Shown: positions 51,550 through 64,000, numbered from the stretch's first letter. The stretch is DNA of 64,000 nt from Humulus lupulus (GCF_963169125.1 NC_084802.1:40260607-40324606); one strand, 5' to 3'. A program made the numbers and translations. Notes: generated from the letters alone by a model not told the origin.

Positions 51550-54124
51550 CTAGCTGTAATGCCCCGAATTTCCTAATAAGGGTTAGGACCTTGATTAGGA
51601 GGCCGGGAGGGCCATAATTGATTTATTATGATATTAAATGATTATATGCTTGTTAATGTGAATTATATTATTATATGATGATAAATGCATGCATGTGGGT
51701 GTATTTATAATTATAAAGGCATTTTGGTAATTTGGCCTGTTGAGGGCATATTTGTATATTTGGGTGCATATTGTAATTTGTGAATGAGATTTCATTATTA
51801 TGGAGATATATTCGAGCTATTCGGCATGAGACGATCTTATATTGTGAGTTAGCAGTTTTTTCATAACGAGATCGATTATTGGGTAATAAGAATGTTTATT
51901 TGATGATAAATTGGGAGTATTTGAGGTCAGGAGGAAATTCTGGAAGTTTTGACTATAATGTCCTCGGGGGTGTTTTCGGGACCTCGAGCACTAGTTTTTA
52001 TTTGAGGTTACTTAAGCTTGAAGTAGCTTGTCAGATAGAACGTACGTTAGAAAACATTTCCTCTCTCTTTCGTAAGCTCATTTTAGTGTTCGAAACCTTT
52101 TTGAAGAAATGTCGAGTTCTAGGAGTCGGAATCAAGCGAGGATTGAGGCATAACAATCCTAGGAAAGATTAGAAGCTTCTTAACCGAAGGATTTGACGGA
52201 AAACAACCCAATCGAAGGTAATCTAAGTTTAAGTTTTGAGTTTTTAGAGTTTCTAAGCTTTGAATTGGATTTTGTGAATCGTTGAGTTTGTGGTTCGATT
52301 GGGCTTTGGGTTTTGATGGTTTTGGACCATTGGGAAGCTTGGGAACTTTGATTTGATAATTTGGTAATGTTCAAGCATGATTTTGGAGGCTTTGGGATGT
52401 TGAAAATCGTGTTTGGGGACGGCTCTAGGTTGAGGGACGCGACCCTGTTCTTGGGCGCCGCGGCCCTAGCTCGAAGAAGTAGGTGGAGTAGTTTTGTGCT
52501 TGCTGGGCGCCGCGGCCCTTGATGTTGGGTACCGTGGCCCTTGCTTCAGGAATGGCTGGGGGCCGCGGCCCAAGGTGCTAGGCCCGCAACCCTTGAGCAG
52601 GGTTGAGCCCGTTTGTGCGTTTTGGCCCCGGGAACATGGTTTTAGGCCTCGGGATCGTTCCTACTACCTGGATTAGTGGGGATTGATGTCCCGAAGGCTA
52701 GATCTTGGTTTGGGAACCCTTGATTATCATTTTATTGATGGTGTCCCATATTTGGTTATGACTAGGTGGCCGCTAAAGGAATAAAAGTTGATCGTTCTCA
52801 AGGGTCGTTATTTTATTCAATCTAGCTCGAATCTGAGGTAAGAAAACTGCACCCTGTGTATGTATGACATCCATGGTTATTCTTGATGCATGTTGGATTA
52901 TATATGTGGCATGCATGATTATTTTTGAGGCATGTCAAGTGGTTAAATATGATGCATGTGATGCACAAGAAATATGTGATTAGGGCATGCTATGATTATT
53001 GAATATGAGAATGTTCAGAGCTTGAGCCTCTGTGTTTATGCATGGTCCTAATTATACTAGTAATTGTTGAGTAAGCATGCTGAATGCCCTGTATTCGAAT
53101 ATTGTATATATGTGATACATGTTTGGTGGCATTGCTTACTTGCATATGGCACTGACTAGTCAGGGATACTGACCTAAGAGTCAGAACCGGCATAAGCGTC
53201 CTGAACGCATGGCCGAATGAAGATTAGATCTAATCAATATCAACATTGAATGGCTCTAAGGCATTAATGCTGGACCAACCCTAAGGTCAATGAACTTATA
53301 AGCGCTTGCCTAGTCTAAGACTTATTACTAGAGCCAGGGCCTAAGGTCCAGGTGACTGTTTGTCACATGGCTAGGGAACGATGTTCCAAGGTTATGACTC
53401 TATGGTCATGAGGAAGGATATGTTGGTGACTAGTCACCATGTACCTATCCTGTTTGAACTAATAAAAGTTCACTTGTCTGTTAAGCCTTGGTGACCCTAT
53501 CATCACAAGACTAAAGGGAGCTAGACCCAACTCAGTGACTTTTGCGACTGTCACCTATTTGTTTAGACTGAAAGTCCTGGATGATTATTATGATCATGGG
53601 TTGATGTGTTATACTCAACATTACGTGAACTCATTTGCCTGCTTGAATAGGGCTATATCTGCTAGGCGTGTGCCTTATGATCTGATGACATGTTATAACT
53701 GTACATGAGCATATTAAGTTTTCTTGCTGGGCTTCGACTCACGGGTGCTATGTGGTGCAGGTAAAGGCAAAAGAAATCTGGACCATCCTTGAGTTGAAGA
53801 GCTTAGGTGATGATGTGTACATATGCAGCTACTCGACTACCGTGGCCGAGGTTTGAAGAGGAACTAGGGTTGAACCTTGTTTTGCCGCCTAGATCGGCTG
53901 GTTGTAAATATTTTCTTGTAATAGACCTTTAAATTATATTTTTGGGATCCCAATGTATATAATAAACGTTCTAATGAAACGTTACATCTTAACCAAAATT
54001 CTTAATCCCTAAACCGCTAATCATACTTAGTTATACGATTTTGGCCAAATGACTCGATTAGCGAGTTTAGCACTGTTTACAAGGCACACCATAACGGTCC
54101 CTGGAGTTAGGGCGTTACACTAGC
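51550..54124 (+). repeat. Solo LTR, Tekay/Del-like, copy 2 (2565 bp) with TSD CTAGC
   Basis: The LTR is 51555-54119 (TGTAATGCCCCG...GGGCGTTACA), flanked by CTAGC at 51550-51554 and 54120-54124. It is homologous to copy 1 (20970-23725) and to the inverted copy 3. The ends are intact, so it is younger or better preserved than copy 1. It contains its own palindrome block (53150-53440). No internal region. Confidence 0.95.
53152..53439 (+). repeat. Palindrome array inside solo LTR copy 2
   Basis: CTGACTAGTCAG (53152), CTGACCTAAGAGTCAG (53169), GTGACTGTTTGTCAC (53352), ATGACTCTATGGTCAT (53394) and TGGTGACTAGTCACCA (53424). The position in the LTR corresponds to the array of copy 1, but the arms and spacers are different. 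Confidence 0.8.
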
Positions 54125-55061
54125 TCCACGAATTCTCAACAAAACTTTGGCTTGGAATTTGAAGGAGAATAGAAATAGAAGAAAACAAGAACAATGTTTA
54201 CCTCCAATTTCTTAAATCCCGAACCCTAATCTCTCTTGTATGGGCGGGAAGAGCAATGGGAAAATGGGTCTCCCTTTTCTCTTCTTCCTTTGGTGATGGG
54301 CGACATTAGGGTGAGTGTGGAAAAGAGGCTAAGTTCTTTTGCTTCTTAGAATAGAAGCCCTAGCCAAGTATACTACTAGGTATATAGGAAATGGTAACTT
54401 GATTTCCTTTGACTAATTACTTACACAATTTCCTCCAATCTCTTATCCCCAAATCAATGAGATAATTCCCAAGAAGGAAACTAACCTAAAAGTCTATCTC
54501 TCCACTCTTATACAAACTGACACTCTCCTTCTCTTCCTCTATCTCTCATACTCGACCTAATGGCCAACTCACACATTCAAGGCCAATATGAAACTTTCTC
54601 GATTTGATTCAAGGACAACTAATACCCAAATACTCTTACCTTATTCATGTTTATTTGACTTAAAATTCAATATAAATGGGAAAAGGAATTCCCTCTCTTT
54701 CTGTCTTCTCTCACACTTACTCTCTCTCTAGGTTTCCCATTTCTCTTTTCTTAAATTAATAAAAAGAATAACAATAAATAAAAGGATAATATAGAATAAT
54801 GCATGGGAATTTACTATTGCATGCATACCATGCAATCATGCACATGCACACACACAAGTGCTAGGGTGCATTTCTACTAACCATACACCTTGGTGCACAC
54901 AACCAAAACTCAAGAACTCACACTTACAATTAATTAGATAAATTAATTAACAAATAAATCACACATTTCCTACCAAACAATTTCAAATAATATTAACACT
55001 TTAAAAAAAATTATAAATTCAAGTAAAACACAAAATTAAATAAATAAATAAAAATTTGGTA
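54125..55061 (-). repeat. LTR-like sequence of the second Tekay-type family, part 2
   Basis: This is the continuation of the interrupted DNA after the CTAGC duplication. It is AT-rich with pyrimidine-rich stretches and no ORF of note. Its junction with the LTR piece at 55062 is not a recognisable element end. Confidence 0.35.
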
Positions 55062-57153
55062 CTCATGGTTGGTCGACCTTTCCTTTGCCTTTACCTGCAC
55101 CATAGAGCACCCGTGAGCTGAAGCCCAACAACAAAACTCAACACAAAACAATTAACATATGCATATCTATCAATCAACATATAATAAAACAGCCAACAGA
55201 CTAAACACATAGCAGCCATACTGTCCCAGACGCTTTACCAGGCCTTGGGTTTGCAGTCTTCACTATGAGGATGACTCCAGCATCCTAAGAGGGTCTCACC
55301 CTAATGGCTTGCACTTCGCGTGCTCAGCTTCCTGCCGTGCTCAGCTTCCCGCCATTCTCGGCCTTCGCCATTCTCGGCCTTCGCCGTTCTCGGCTTAGCA
55401 CTCTACATGCTCGACACCGTTCTTGGTCCCTTGCCGTACTCGACTTTTTGCCGTTATATGCCTTCGCCATTCCCAACTTAGCACTCTATGTGCTCAACAC
55501 CGTTCCCAACCCCTTGCCATACTCAGCTTCCCATCGTTCTCGGCCTTTGCCATTCCCGGCCTTCGCCTTTCATTCACAAATATGCAATACATAACATAAT
55601 ATCAACAAACACTCAAACATATACTAAACATAAACAATAGGGCTACACCCTACAATTCAAACACATAGGTCCATGCCTTGCAATACAAACAATAGGGCCA
55701 CACCCTGCTCTACGGGTACAACTATTTTCTTACCTGTGTCCCAAGCTTCCTGAGCACCGTTATCCCGAACACAGTCCTCTAACCTAAGTCTCGCTGAAAA
55801 CCTAGTCACAACGCATCAACAATAGCCATCCATCAAGTTCTAATCCATTAAATAACTTTGGGATATAATTCTAGTCTCTGAGACCTTAGATTCTACCAAT
55901 CCAGGTGGTAAAATCCTTCTCGAGCCTTAACTTTTGGGTTCCCGAGCCAAAAACCTTTAATCAGCCAATACATTGAATTAGGATCGTGGCCCAGCCCCTT
56001 AAGGGCCACGACGCACCCCAAGACGGAGGAAAAATGCCTCCCTGCTGGGAGACACAGGCCACATCATACCCTTCCTTGGGTCGCGGCGCGCCTGGCAGGC
56101 AGAGGCCTCTAGCCTCTTCGACATACACAGGCCGCGACTCGAGCCTCCAAACCCAGAAAACCTCAATTTTTCTTGCATTTTCTTGAGCCTAAACCTTAAT
56201 TCTCATATTCAAATATCAATTAAACCTAGAGTCAGTCCTAGACTTCCCTCCTACACAACTTAGACTTTATAACAATCTCATAAACAAATCCTATACTCAT
56301 TAAACATACAACCAAACTAAAATCTGCCATCCATGCATACTTAAAGCTCAATCTAGAATTTCTAACAGAAGCAATCATCATAAACTCTTACCTCAGTGAT
56401 TTCTCAAGCCCTAAGCTGACTTCCCAAACCTTCAAGTCTCTAGCCTCCCAAATTCCAGCCTTGAATTCTTTAGTCTAAAATCCACAAGACCTCCTCCAAA
56501 ATCCTCAAGCACCAAGAGAGAGAGAGAAAATCGGTGGAGAGATAGAGACATGAGAGCTTCTAACTGATTCCATACTTAATCCAGTGTTTTCTCCAGCCAC
56601 AAGGTATATATCCACTTTCCAAAAAGACTAAATTGCCCCCTTAAGTTAATCTAAGTCCTCAAGTACCCCCAAGGGAAATTCAGTCATTTGTCGTGTCCCG
56701 CTAATTCCTCGAGTGTTCCTTTAAATTCGCATTTAATCCCGACATGTCCAAATCATTACTAAATTACTACACATTACTTAATAAATCCCAAACTCATATT
56801 ATATACCCAAAATATCCCTAGGCTCCTCTCAAGCCGGGTATTCGACCCCGTTGTGACTTTCTAGCTAAACTGCTCTCTAGGACTGTCTCGGATCGTGCAT
56901 CACAAATATATCACCACTCACACGTGGTGTCAATCACAATATACATAAATATAACATTTATGCCCTCAACGGGCTAAAATTACAAACATGCCCCTAATAG
57001 CCAAAAGGGCCCACATGCATATTTAATTCACCGAAACATGCATTTCTAATCGCATACTCACCAAATTCACATATTAACATAATAAATCATTTATTGCCCT
57101 CTAGGCATGCTAATCAAGGCCCTAAGCCTTATTAGCAAATTTGGGACGCTGCA
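55062..57153 (-). repeat. Tekay/Del-like LTR, copy 3, inverted and truncated
   Basis: On the minus strand it begins TGCAGCGTCCCAAATTTGCT at 57153 and follows copies 1 and 2 (CTAATAAGGCTTAGGGCCTT, then GGGCATGTTTGTAATTT) up to CTCACGGGTGCTCTATGGTG and GGTAAAGGCAAAGGAAA near 55080. The last 350 bp of the LTR are missing. At the place of the palindrome array it has a different repeat, CTCGGCCTTCGCC-like words at 55300-55575. Confidence 0.7.
55300..55575 (+). repeat. Minisatellite of TTCTCGGCCTTCGCCA-type words
   Basis: Irregular repeats of CCATTCTCGGCCTTCGCC, GCTCAGCTTCC and TTAGCACTCTA(CA/TG)TGCTC. The 96-codon ORF across it (55304-55594) arises from the repeat and is not taken as a gene. Confidence 0.7.
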
Positions 57154-57372
57154 AGCTATATTAATCAAACCTTATGTTAAGAAATAATATTTCTAGACTA
57201 TAGTCTAAACTTATTAAATCCATAACTATCTCTATGAGTTTTCAACTAAATCCCAGCTTGAACCAATAACCACGAAAACTAGAATACTAAGCTTCTACTA
57301 CTACTATCTAGCTAAGTAAAATTCTGAGATGCTACAATTCTCCCCTACTTAAAAGAATTTCGTCCCTGAAAT
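57154..57372 (-). repeat. Start of the 3' LTR and polypurine region of the minus-strand chromovirus
   Basis: On the minus strand, after the pol stop, AAATTTCAGGGACGAAATTC and AAGTAGGGGAGAAT lead to TGTAGCATCTCAG at 57336. This is the usual Tekay/Del arrangement, with pol ending nearly at the polypurine tract and LTR. Copy 3 of the other LTR family begins at 57153, apparently inserted into or recombined with this LTR. Confidence 0.6.
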
Positions 57373-58500
57373 TTACTTACCAAACAATTCTGAATACCGT
57401 GCTCGGATGTCTTCCTCCAACTCCCACATTGTCTCCCGTTCTATACTATTACTCCATAGGACCTTGACTATCGGAATACTCTTAGACTGTAATTCCTTCA
57501 TCCCCTTCTCTAGGATACTAACCGGTCGTTCCTTGTAACTCAGGTCTTTCAAAAGTACTAACGTATCATACTTGAAAACATGAGATGGATCTGACACATA
57601 TCTACGCAGCATCAAGATGTGAAACACATTTTGGCTATCTGCTAGAGCTGGCGGTAGAGCTAATTTATATGCTATTGGTCCCACCTTGTCCAATATCTCA
57701 AAAGGACCTATAAACCGAGGACTAAGTTTTCCTTTCTTCCCAAACCGCTTCACTCCTTTCATAGGAGATATTCTTAAAAAGACTTGATCTCCAACTTTGA
57801 ATTCCACATCTCGTCGCTTGGCATCCGCATAACTCTTTTGTCGACTCAGAGCAGCGAGCATACGTTTTCTAATCCTCTCCACTGCGTCTTGAGCCTCTCT
57901 AATAGCTTCGGGTCCAAGAAGTTGTCTTTTTCCTACCTCAACCCAATGTAATGGCGACCGAAAATTCCTCCCATAAAGTAACTCATAGGGTGCCATACCG
58001 ATAGTTTCCTGGTAGCTATTAATGTAGGAGAACTCTATAAGTGGCAAATAATTACTCCACGATCCTCTGAAGTCTAGTGCGCAAGCGCGCAACATATCTT
58101 CTAAAATATGTATGGTACGCTCAGACTGTCCGTTGGTCTGAGGATGAAATGGCGTACTAAGACTTAGCTTAATACCCATGGCTTGCTGCAAGTCTCCCCA
58201 AAATCTCGATGTAAACACCAATCCTCTATCGGATACTATGGTCTTAAGGATTCCATGCAATTGTACAATTTTTCAAACATAAATATCTGCGTACTGGTCA
58301 GCAGTGTACGCAATCTTGACAGGCAGGAAGTGAGCTGACTTAGTGAGTCTCTCTACCACAACCCAAGCCAATTTGTGTTGCTTATTTGTTCGTGGTAATC
58401 CTGTCACGAAGTCCATGGCTATGTCTTCCCACTTCCATTTCAGAATACTAAGCCTATGGGTCACTAATGTTCCGCCTTTACTTGCTAGCATATAAGGCAT
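57373..58500 (-). pseudogene. Chromovirus integrase with GPY/F module and chromodomain-like C-terminus, frameshifted
   Basis: The frame 58260-57373 (295 codons) holds the second and third integrase catalytic residues (SDRGLVFTSRFW, HPQTNGQSER), the GPY/F module (PRFIGPFEIL, GPIAYKLALPP) and a C-terminal chromodomain-like segment (RPVSILEKGMKELQSK, VKVLWSN, ETMWELEEDIRARY). The upstream frame 58500-58273 holds the first catalytic Asp region (WEDIAMDFVTGLP) and ends with a frame break at about 58265. Target-site selection through the chromodomain is the known role in this lineage. No intact integrase can be made from this copy. Confidence 0.9.
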
Positions 58501-60010
58501 TTAGACACATACTCTGCTACATCTTTCTTCATTCCCGGCCACCAATATAGTTCCTTAAGGTCGTGAGTCATCTTGGTCGACCCTGGGTGAACTGTCTATA
58601 GGGTAGTATGTGCCTCTTCTAAAATCTTCATCTTAATTCCATGGTCATTCGGCACGCATACCCGACCCTTATATCTCAAGAACCCTTGTCCTGATATGGA
58701 GAAATATGTAGTCTTTCCTTCTTTGATTGCAGCCATATGTGATACTAACGTGTCATCATGCCCTTGCCTGATATGTATATGATTTAGTAAACTCAACTGG
58801 ATGGACAAGTTATCCAGTTGAACAATGAATATTTCTATCCTGGCATTAATCAGCTTTTGCTGAAGCGGCTTTCCAATTTCGAATTATGCTGCCAAATTTC
58901 CGTAACTCTTTCGACTTAACGCATCTGCAACTACATTTTCTTTTCCTGGGTGGTATAGTATTTCCCAGTCATAATCCTTTACTAGTTCTAACCACCTGCG
59001 CCGCCTCATGTTGAGCTCCTTCTGTCTGAAGAAACTTTTTAAGCTCTTGTGGTCCATATAAATCTCACATTGTTCTCCATAAAGATAGCGGCGTCAGATT
59101 TTCAATGTGAAGACCACTGCTGCCAACTCCATATTGTGTGTTGGATAGGGTTGCTTGTATTCCTTCAGCTGCCTTGAGGCATAGGTTACCACTTTGTTAT
59201 TTTGCATCAGCACACAGCCTAACCCTTGCTTCGATGCATCACAATATACTACAAACTTGTCATTAGGTGTCGGTACACAAAGCATTGGCGCTGAGCATAA
59301 TTTATCCTTGAGCAACTAGAAGCTTTCTTGACATTTATCCGTCCAGTTGAACTTTTTTTGTTTCTGGGTCAGGTTGGTAAGCGGAGTGGCTGTCTTAGAA
59401 AAGTCTTCTACAAATCTCTGATAATAGCCTGCTAGCCTGAGAAAACTTCTAACCTCTGACACATTCTTAGGTCTTGGTCAATCCTTCACAGTCTCTACCT
59501 TAGTTGGGTCTACTACGAATCCATCTTTGGATACTATGTGGCCAAGGAACGCTACTTGTGATAGCCAGAATTCACACTTCTTGAACTTGGCATAAAGTTA
59601 ATGCTCCTTTAGTCGCAGCATGGTCAGTCTTAAATGTTCCTCGTGCTCGACTTCATCCTTGGAGCACACCAAAATATCGTCAATGAACACTATGACGAAT
59701 TTGTCCAAGTAATCCTTGAAGACCCGATTCATTAAGTCCATAAATGCGGCTGGAGTGTTGGTAAGACCAAAAGACATGACTAGGAACCCGTAGTGTCCGT
59801 ATCAAATCCTAAAAGTTGTCTTTGGTATATTCTCTTCCCTTACCTTGAGCTGGTGATAACCAGACCGTAGATCAATCTTTGAAAATACAGTTGCTCTTCG
59901 GAGTTGATCAAATAAGTCCTTAATCTTTCACATGGTTTGTCTAATTTCTCTATCATTCCTAACGAGATATACGAGTGTGTTGCCCCCGAATCAAACTATA
60001 CTGAACATAT
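58501..60010 (-). pseudogene. Chromovirus reverse transcriptase and RNase H, multiple stops
   Basis: Pieces in order on the minus strand: RT palm with [18 protein letters not shown] (about 59690), [11 protein letters not shown] (about 59540), then RNase H (59315-59094: [30 protein letters not shown]), then the integrase zinc-binding region (58808-58596: GRVCVPND). At least two in-frame stops interrupt RT (after LRLKEH and after TVKD), and several frame changes follow. The order RT, RNase H, integrase confirms Ty3/gypsy. It is clearly dead and older than the Tat element. Confidence 0.88.
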
Positions 60011-61274
60011 ATTATTGACGATAGGAAGCTGACCTGTGACCACCTTGTTACTAGCTTCAGCTTCTCCCTGCGTCAAGGCAAAGGCTCTGGCTGGAACCAT
60101 CTTGTTGTCCTTCTTTTCTTCTTTTTTAAACTATGGACAATCCTTTTTCTGATGACCTTCCTAGCCATAATTGAAACAACCCATGGTGTTTGTACGACAC
60201 TCCCTAGGATGTCTTTTCTATCATTTGGAGCACTGGGGGTATTCTACATAACCTGACCTATTATTACCATTGTTAGTCCGTGCTCTTTTGTCAGCGTCAG
60301 CTTGTTTATTACCAGGATGCTTTCTTTTCTACCTACTATTTCTATGCTAGTTGTTGTTGTAGTTTCGAGCATTTTGAGTCTGATTCTGCTGCCTGGGTTC
60401 AGACTTGCTTGCCTCTTCCTTACTAACATTTTCTTGGAGCCTTTCCACCTCTATAGCCATTTCCAGAACATCGGCGTAAGAAGTGGTTCCAAGATTTTCC
60501 AACTTGACACCTAACTCAATCTTGGGTCTGAGTCCCATGGTGAACTTCGTAACCCTCAAGAAATTGGTTAGGTTCAACTATGGTGCGAACTTGGCTAGAT
60601 GATAAAATTTTCGAGCGTACTCGACTACCATTAAATTGCCCTGCTTCAGACTGGAAAACTCTTCCACCCTCATAGCGATGACCACTGAGTTGTAATACTT
60701 TTTGTGAAACAGCTCCACAAATCTAGCTCAAGTCATCGTGGTGACATCATGAGTCTGTTGTACCAAATCCCACCAGATTCTGGCATCCTTTTTCAATAGA
60801 GAGGAAATGCAGGATATGCGATCCGCACTGCCGAGGTTCATGTGTGCTAGAATCAGCTCTACATTCCTGAGCCATTCTTAAGCCTCAAAGGGGTCAGTTA
60901 TCCCTTCAATGTTTGGAGCGTGCTGCTTATGGAAATGCTCGTAGATTGGCTCTATGTACTGAGCTGGATAAGGTGCGTAGTTCGTCATCGGCCATCCCCC
61001 ATATGGACCTACTTGCTGGGGTGCTTGAGCCGCTGGCTGAGGTTGCAGCTGAGGCTGCAGTTGTGGCTGTTGTCATTGTTGTTGCAGCAGTTCTTCTACT
61101 TATTTTCGTAGCTGGATAATTTCAGCGATGTTTTCAACCAAAAGGTGGTGCATTTCTATTGGCAGCAGCAGCAGTAGCACGTGTTCCGCTTCTTCAGACT
61201 GGAGGGGCTTCATGTGTCTCGTTGGCGGTGCTGGGGGCATTTCCATTTGTGTGTGTAGACCTTCGCAGCGACAT
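60011..61274 (-). pseudogene. Chromovirus gag and protease region, broken
   Basis: The start ATG at 61274 gives MSLRRSTHTNGNAPSTANET and a stop soon after. The gag core is readable in 60577-60347 (LRVTKFTMGLRPKIELG, LEMAIEVERLQENVS) and just upstream of it. A zinc knuckle is visible as CFNYG-stop-EGHQKKDC near 60130-60180, with one Cys changed and a TAG inside. A Gln-rich stretch near 61030-61090 is the usual low-complexity part of Tekay gag. Confidence 0.8.
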
Positions 61275-62391
61275 CTTCAACAAAGTTCTAACATTTGAGG
61301 AAACACGTTAGAACTTACCCTAATAGGTTCTACGGCAAAACTTAGTCTAAGCAAACATAACTTGGACCTATACGTTATGGTTTCTTATGAAAAATTGTGT
61401 AAGCCTTCTTTATAAATTAGGGTGTGTTTCTATACTTAGAATATTACGCCATCTTTATTATTTTCTAAGTATGTTTCTAACCACCCTACATGACTTAATT
61501 CTCAGGCTCGAAACTTGTCGTTGTTCCAAAGTTAACCATATTAAGGGAGGGTTGGGATCAGTAAAATCGTTCCCACTACTATGGCCCCCTAAACTCTTAA
61601 TACAGAACCCGATCCATTGATTTGTATCCACCCTCACCGAACGTGATCATTATTTATTGAATTTATTCTAAATTTATTATGATTGTAGAAAAAAATCAAA
61701 CTCATACATGCCATTCAAAAATAACAACTTTATTCATTTAGAAAAATATTTTCACTAATTACAACCATAAATTAAAAATAAATAAAGAAACTATACTAAT
61801 AATAATCTAGGGTAAATTTTCTAAAAATCAGGATCTTCTACATATGACCCTTCATCTAATATATCATCATTTATTTCCTCATAATCATCATTATTATGAG
61901 CCTCGAAACTACCTTGGGGAATATTCATTAAGATATCATGCTTTTATTCATTAAGAGGATAACCTAAGTATAAGAAAATAATATCTCATGGCTACCAATA
62001 AATCATCTTCATCATCCATAATCTCCCATAATTCTTCTAATTTTGAAAAAATCCTTAAAAAGCCTAATTACTAAGACATATTGTTCCATGGCTCTCATCA
62101 TGATTTGCCTAGCGATTTGAAGGTGAACTATCTCCTTGTGAAATTTGACCAATCTTTGAGTGATTCTTTCTAGCACTCCTATTGTATCCCTTGGCTCTCT
62201 AACCCTTTTAAATTCCTTAATGACTCAGATATCATGATAAGTCAAAGCTCCATTCATTTTTATCTGAAAAACATAATGACTAAAACGTTAGCTATTAACA
62301 TAAACATAACATTCATAACATAAACACTTACATTGGCGGTTAGATCAAGAGCTTTTGCGTGTGTATCAAGGAGAACTTCATGCATATGAAC
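61275..62391 (-). other. Leader of the chromovirus element between PBS and gag
   Basis: About 1.1 kb without a convincing ORF; AT-rich in its distal part. Confidence 0.55.
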
Positions 62392-62410
62392 CGTGGCTCT
62401 GGTACCAACT
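62392..62410 (-). other. Primer binding site of the chromovirus
   Basis: On the minus strand GTTGGTACCAGAGCCACGG directly follows the LTR end ...GGGCATTACA. It is close to the initiator-Met tRNA-type site TGGTATCAGAGC used by many plant elements. Confidence 0.8.
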
Positions 62411-64000
62411 GTAATGCCCTGACTAATTCTAAGACCTCGGACCATTAAAACTACTAAGCATAACTACTATTTTGGAATACATACATAGGATAATAGAACT
62501 TTATTATAAAAATCCAAATGAACGGGATCCCATTGTTATTACATTAAAAGACAAAACCTTTAATTAATTGTTCAAATAGTAGATGCAGAAAAATAAATAC
62601 ATAAATTAGAAAGACTCAAAATATAAACATCATCCTCGATCTTTTCCAGCAATCCACCCACTCAGTCCTCTCCCAATACACATGCCAAAGCTGCCATGAA
62701 TCCATCCCACCTTCCAAGCTTATTTTCCTACACCATCTAAAATAAAAAGGAATGAGCCTAATGCCCAACAAGGAAAATCTACTAAAACATATCATAAATC
62801 ATAAGACTAAAAATATATATCATAAAACATAAGACGTAAAAACGTAAATCATAAAAACATAGGACTACAATATTAATGGCCATTAACTCATTGCCGTAGT
62901 ATGTGATAGAAACCATCTAGGTCCTCTTGCTACTATTTGAGGTAGGTTTAAACACAATAGTATATGATAAACCATCTAGGTCCTCTTGTTACTAGTCGAG
63001 GTAGGTTAAATCATAATTATAATCTACAACAATGATAAAAAATCTTGGGATTTATTTGCTATCTAAGCAACTATATTTCCAAAGTGACTACAACATAAAA
63101 CATATACATACATATATACATAGCACATAAACATAACATAGCATATAAATATATCATAACACATACAATTTAACCTATTTTCCTTACCAAAAACCAGGAT
63201 ATTGGAGACAAGAACGAGATGAAAACTCCTAAAATTAAACAGTAAAATCCATAAGTTTTCTAAAGAAATGGAGATGAAAAGAAGATCTAAACCATCAAGA
63301 TAGTAACTTACCGAAAACCTTATGTTTCAAGAAACTCAAACACCTAACAAAAAGCCATAATAACAAGTTAGGATCTGGAAGAAAATGAAAGAATAAAATA
63401 GAACTATAATGAAATAAACCTAAGGATAAGAATACCCTGGATAGACTAGAGCTTTGATCTACTCTCCAATACTGAAATGTCACTCTATCTTACTTCCCAA
63501 GTGTTTAGAAAAGCTTAGATTGGAAATCTTTTAATCCCAAAACCCTAGTGTTTTCTCTCTAGAATAAACTTAGCATCTTGGAGGCTCTGAAGAATGCTTG
63601 AATGACGAATGAAATGGCTGAGTGCGAGGGTCCTATTTATAGAGTTCAAGGAGTGAAACTAACCCCTTTTAAAAATAATAAATAAATGAATAATAATTGA
63701 ATTAATTTGAATTTTATGTTTAAAAGATGCCCAGAACTCGGTCAAAAACGTTCAAGAGCAAGGCCAAGTTGTTGAGGGTTACTTCTAACTCGGATTCCAT
63801 GGATTTTCAAAATATGCGTGGGTCAATATATCGCCCCTTATAGTTGATATATCGCCTCCCCCATATTCCCGAGGCTTCATGATTTCGGTCGTGTGAAGTC
63901 GACGTGTTTTTCAGTATCAACCATAGGCAATATATCGGCCCCTAGAGCTGCGATATATTGGCATACGCTGATATTTTAAACACGTTTTTGCACACTTTCA
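62411..64000 (-). repeat. 5' LTR of the chromovirus element, cut by the window end
   Basis: On the minus strand the LTR ends GTCAGGGCATTACA at 62411 next to the PBS. The plus strand shows a 61-bp imperfect tandem duplication (62897-63010, ACCATCTAGGTCCTCTTG twice), the 14-bp palindrome TTAATGGCCATTAA (62873-62886), a TATA-like CTATTTATAGAG (63631-63642) and four ATATATCG-type words near 63824-63957. The start lies beyond 64000. Confidence 0.85.

Overview
The window reads as gene-poor, repeat-rich nuclear DNA of a flowering plant, most likely a dicot. It holds LTR retrotransposons of several plant lineages, Mutator-like (MULE), CACTA and hAT-type DNA transposons, and no host gene that I can identify with confidence. 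There is no rRNA, tRNA gene, organelle sequence or CRISPR array. The species cannot be read from the sequence; the Tekay-like LTR families with TGTAAYGCCC starts fit Rosales genomes, but that is only an impression.

Layout. 1-6014: Ty1/copia element, plus strand, 5' LTR outside the window, one nonsense codon in integrase, and a leader carrying four stem-loops that each present CCACAG in the loop. 6015-12407: AT-rich spacer with diverged tandem repeats, a 95-bp tRNA-derived retroposon with a perfect 12-bp target duplication, a 1.8-kb terminal-inverted-repeat insertion that splits a tandem array, and a 190-bp hAT MITE. 12408-15867: complete-ended MULE (about 340-bp TIRs, 9-bp TSD) with two convergent broken genes, a MuDR-like transposase and a GRF zinc-finger membrane protein. 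15959-17035: CACTA 5' end. 17360-19433: solo copia LTR. 19494-24546: remnant of a Tat-lineage Ty3/gypsy element (antisense ORF plus LTR) interrupted by a 2.76-kb solo Tekay-like LTR. 24749-25186: LTR-like promoter with six TTCTAGAA heat-shock-type sites. 25187-26450: second CACTA 5' end. 26530-27430: minus-strand Tat-like LTR. 28500-32100: a second MULE-like region with a 222-bp tandem array, a transposase N-terminus and an antisense DUF1985/Ulp1-like piece.

32680-46932 is a complete, young Ty3/gypsy element of the Tat lineage: 889-bp LTRs differing at four positions, TSD ATTAT, gag and pol in one frame separated by a single amber codon, two RNase H domains, and a spliced antisense gene (aORF) with its own TATA box between pol and the 3' LTR.

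48090-48693: minisatellite and CACTA transposase C-terminal remnant. 48780-64000: nested minus-strand Tekay/Del-type chromovirus material, comprising a solo LTR with TSD CTAGC (51555-54119), further LTR pieces, and a decayed gag-pol (57373-61274) with PBS and the end of its 5' LTR at 62411.

The window is therefore a layered record of insertions. Features that look beyond routine annotation are the CCACAG stem-loop array, the arrays of covarying palindromes in the solo LTRs, the two-gene convergent MULEs, the heat-shock-like LTR promoter and the antisense gene of the intact Tat element.
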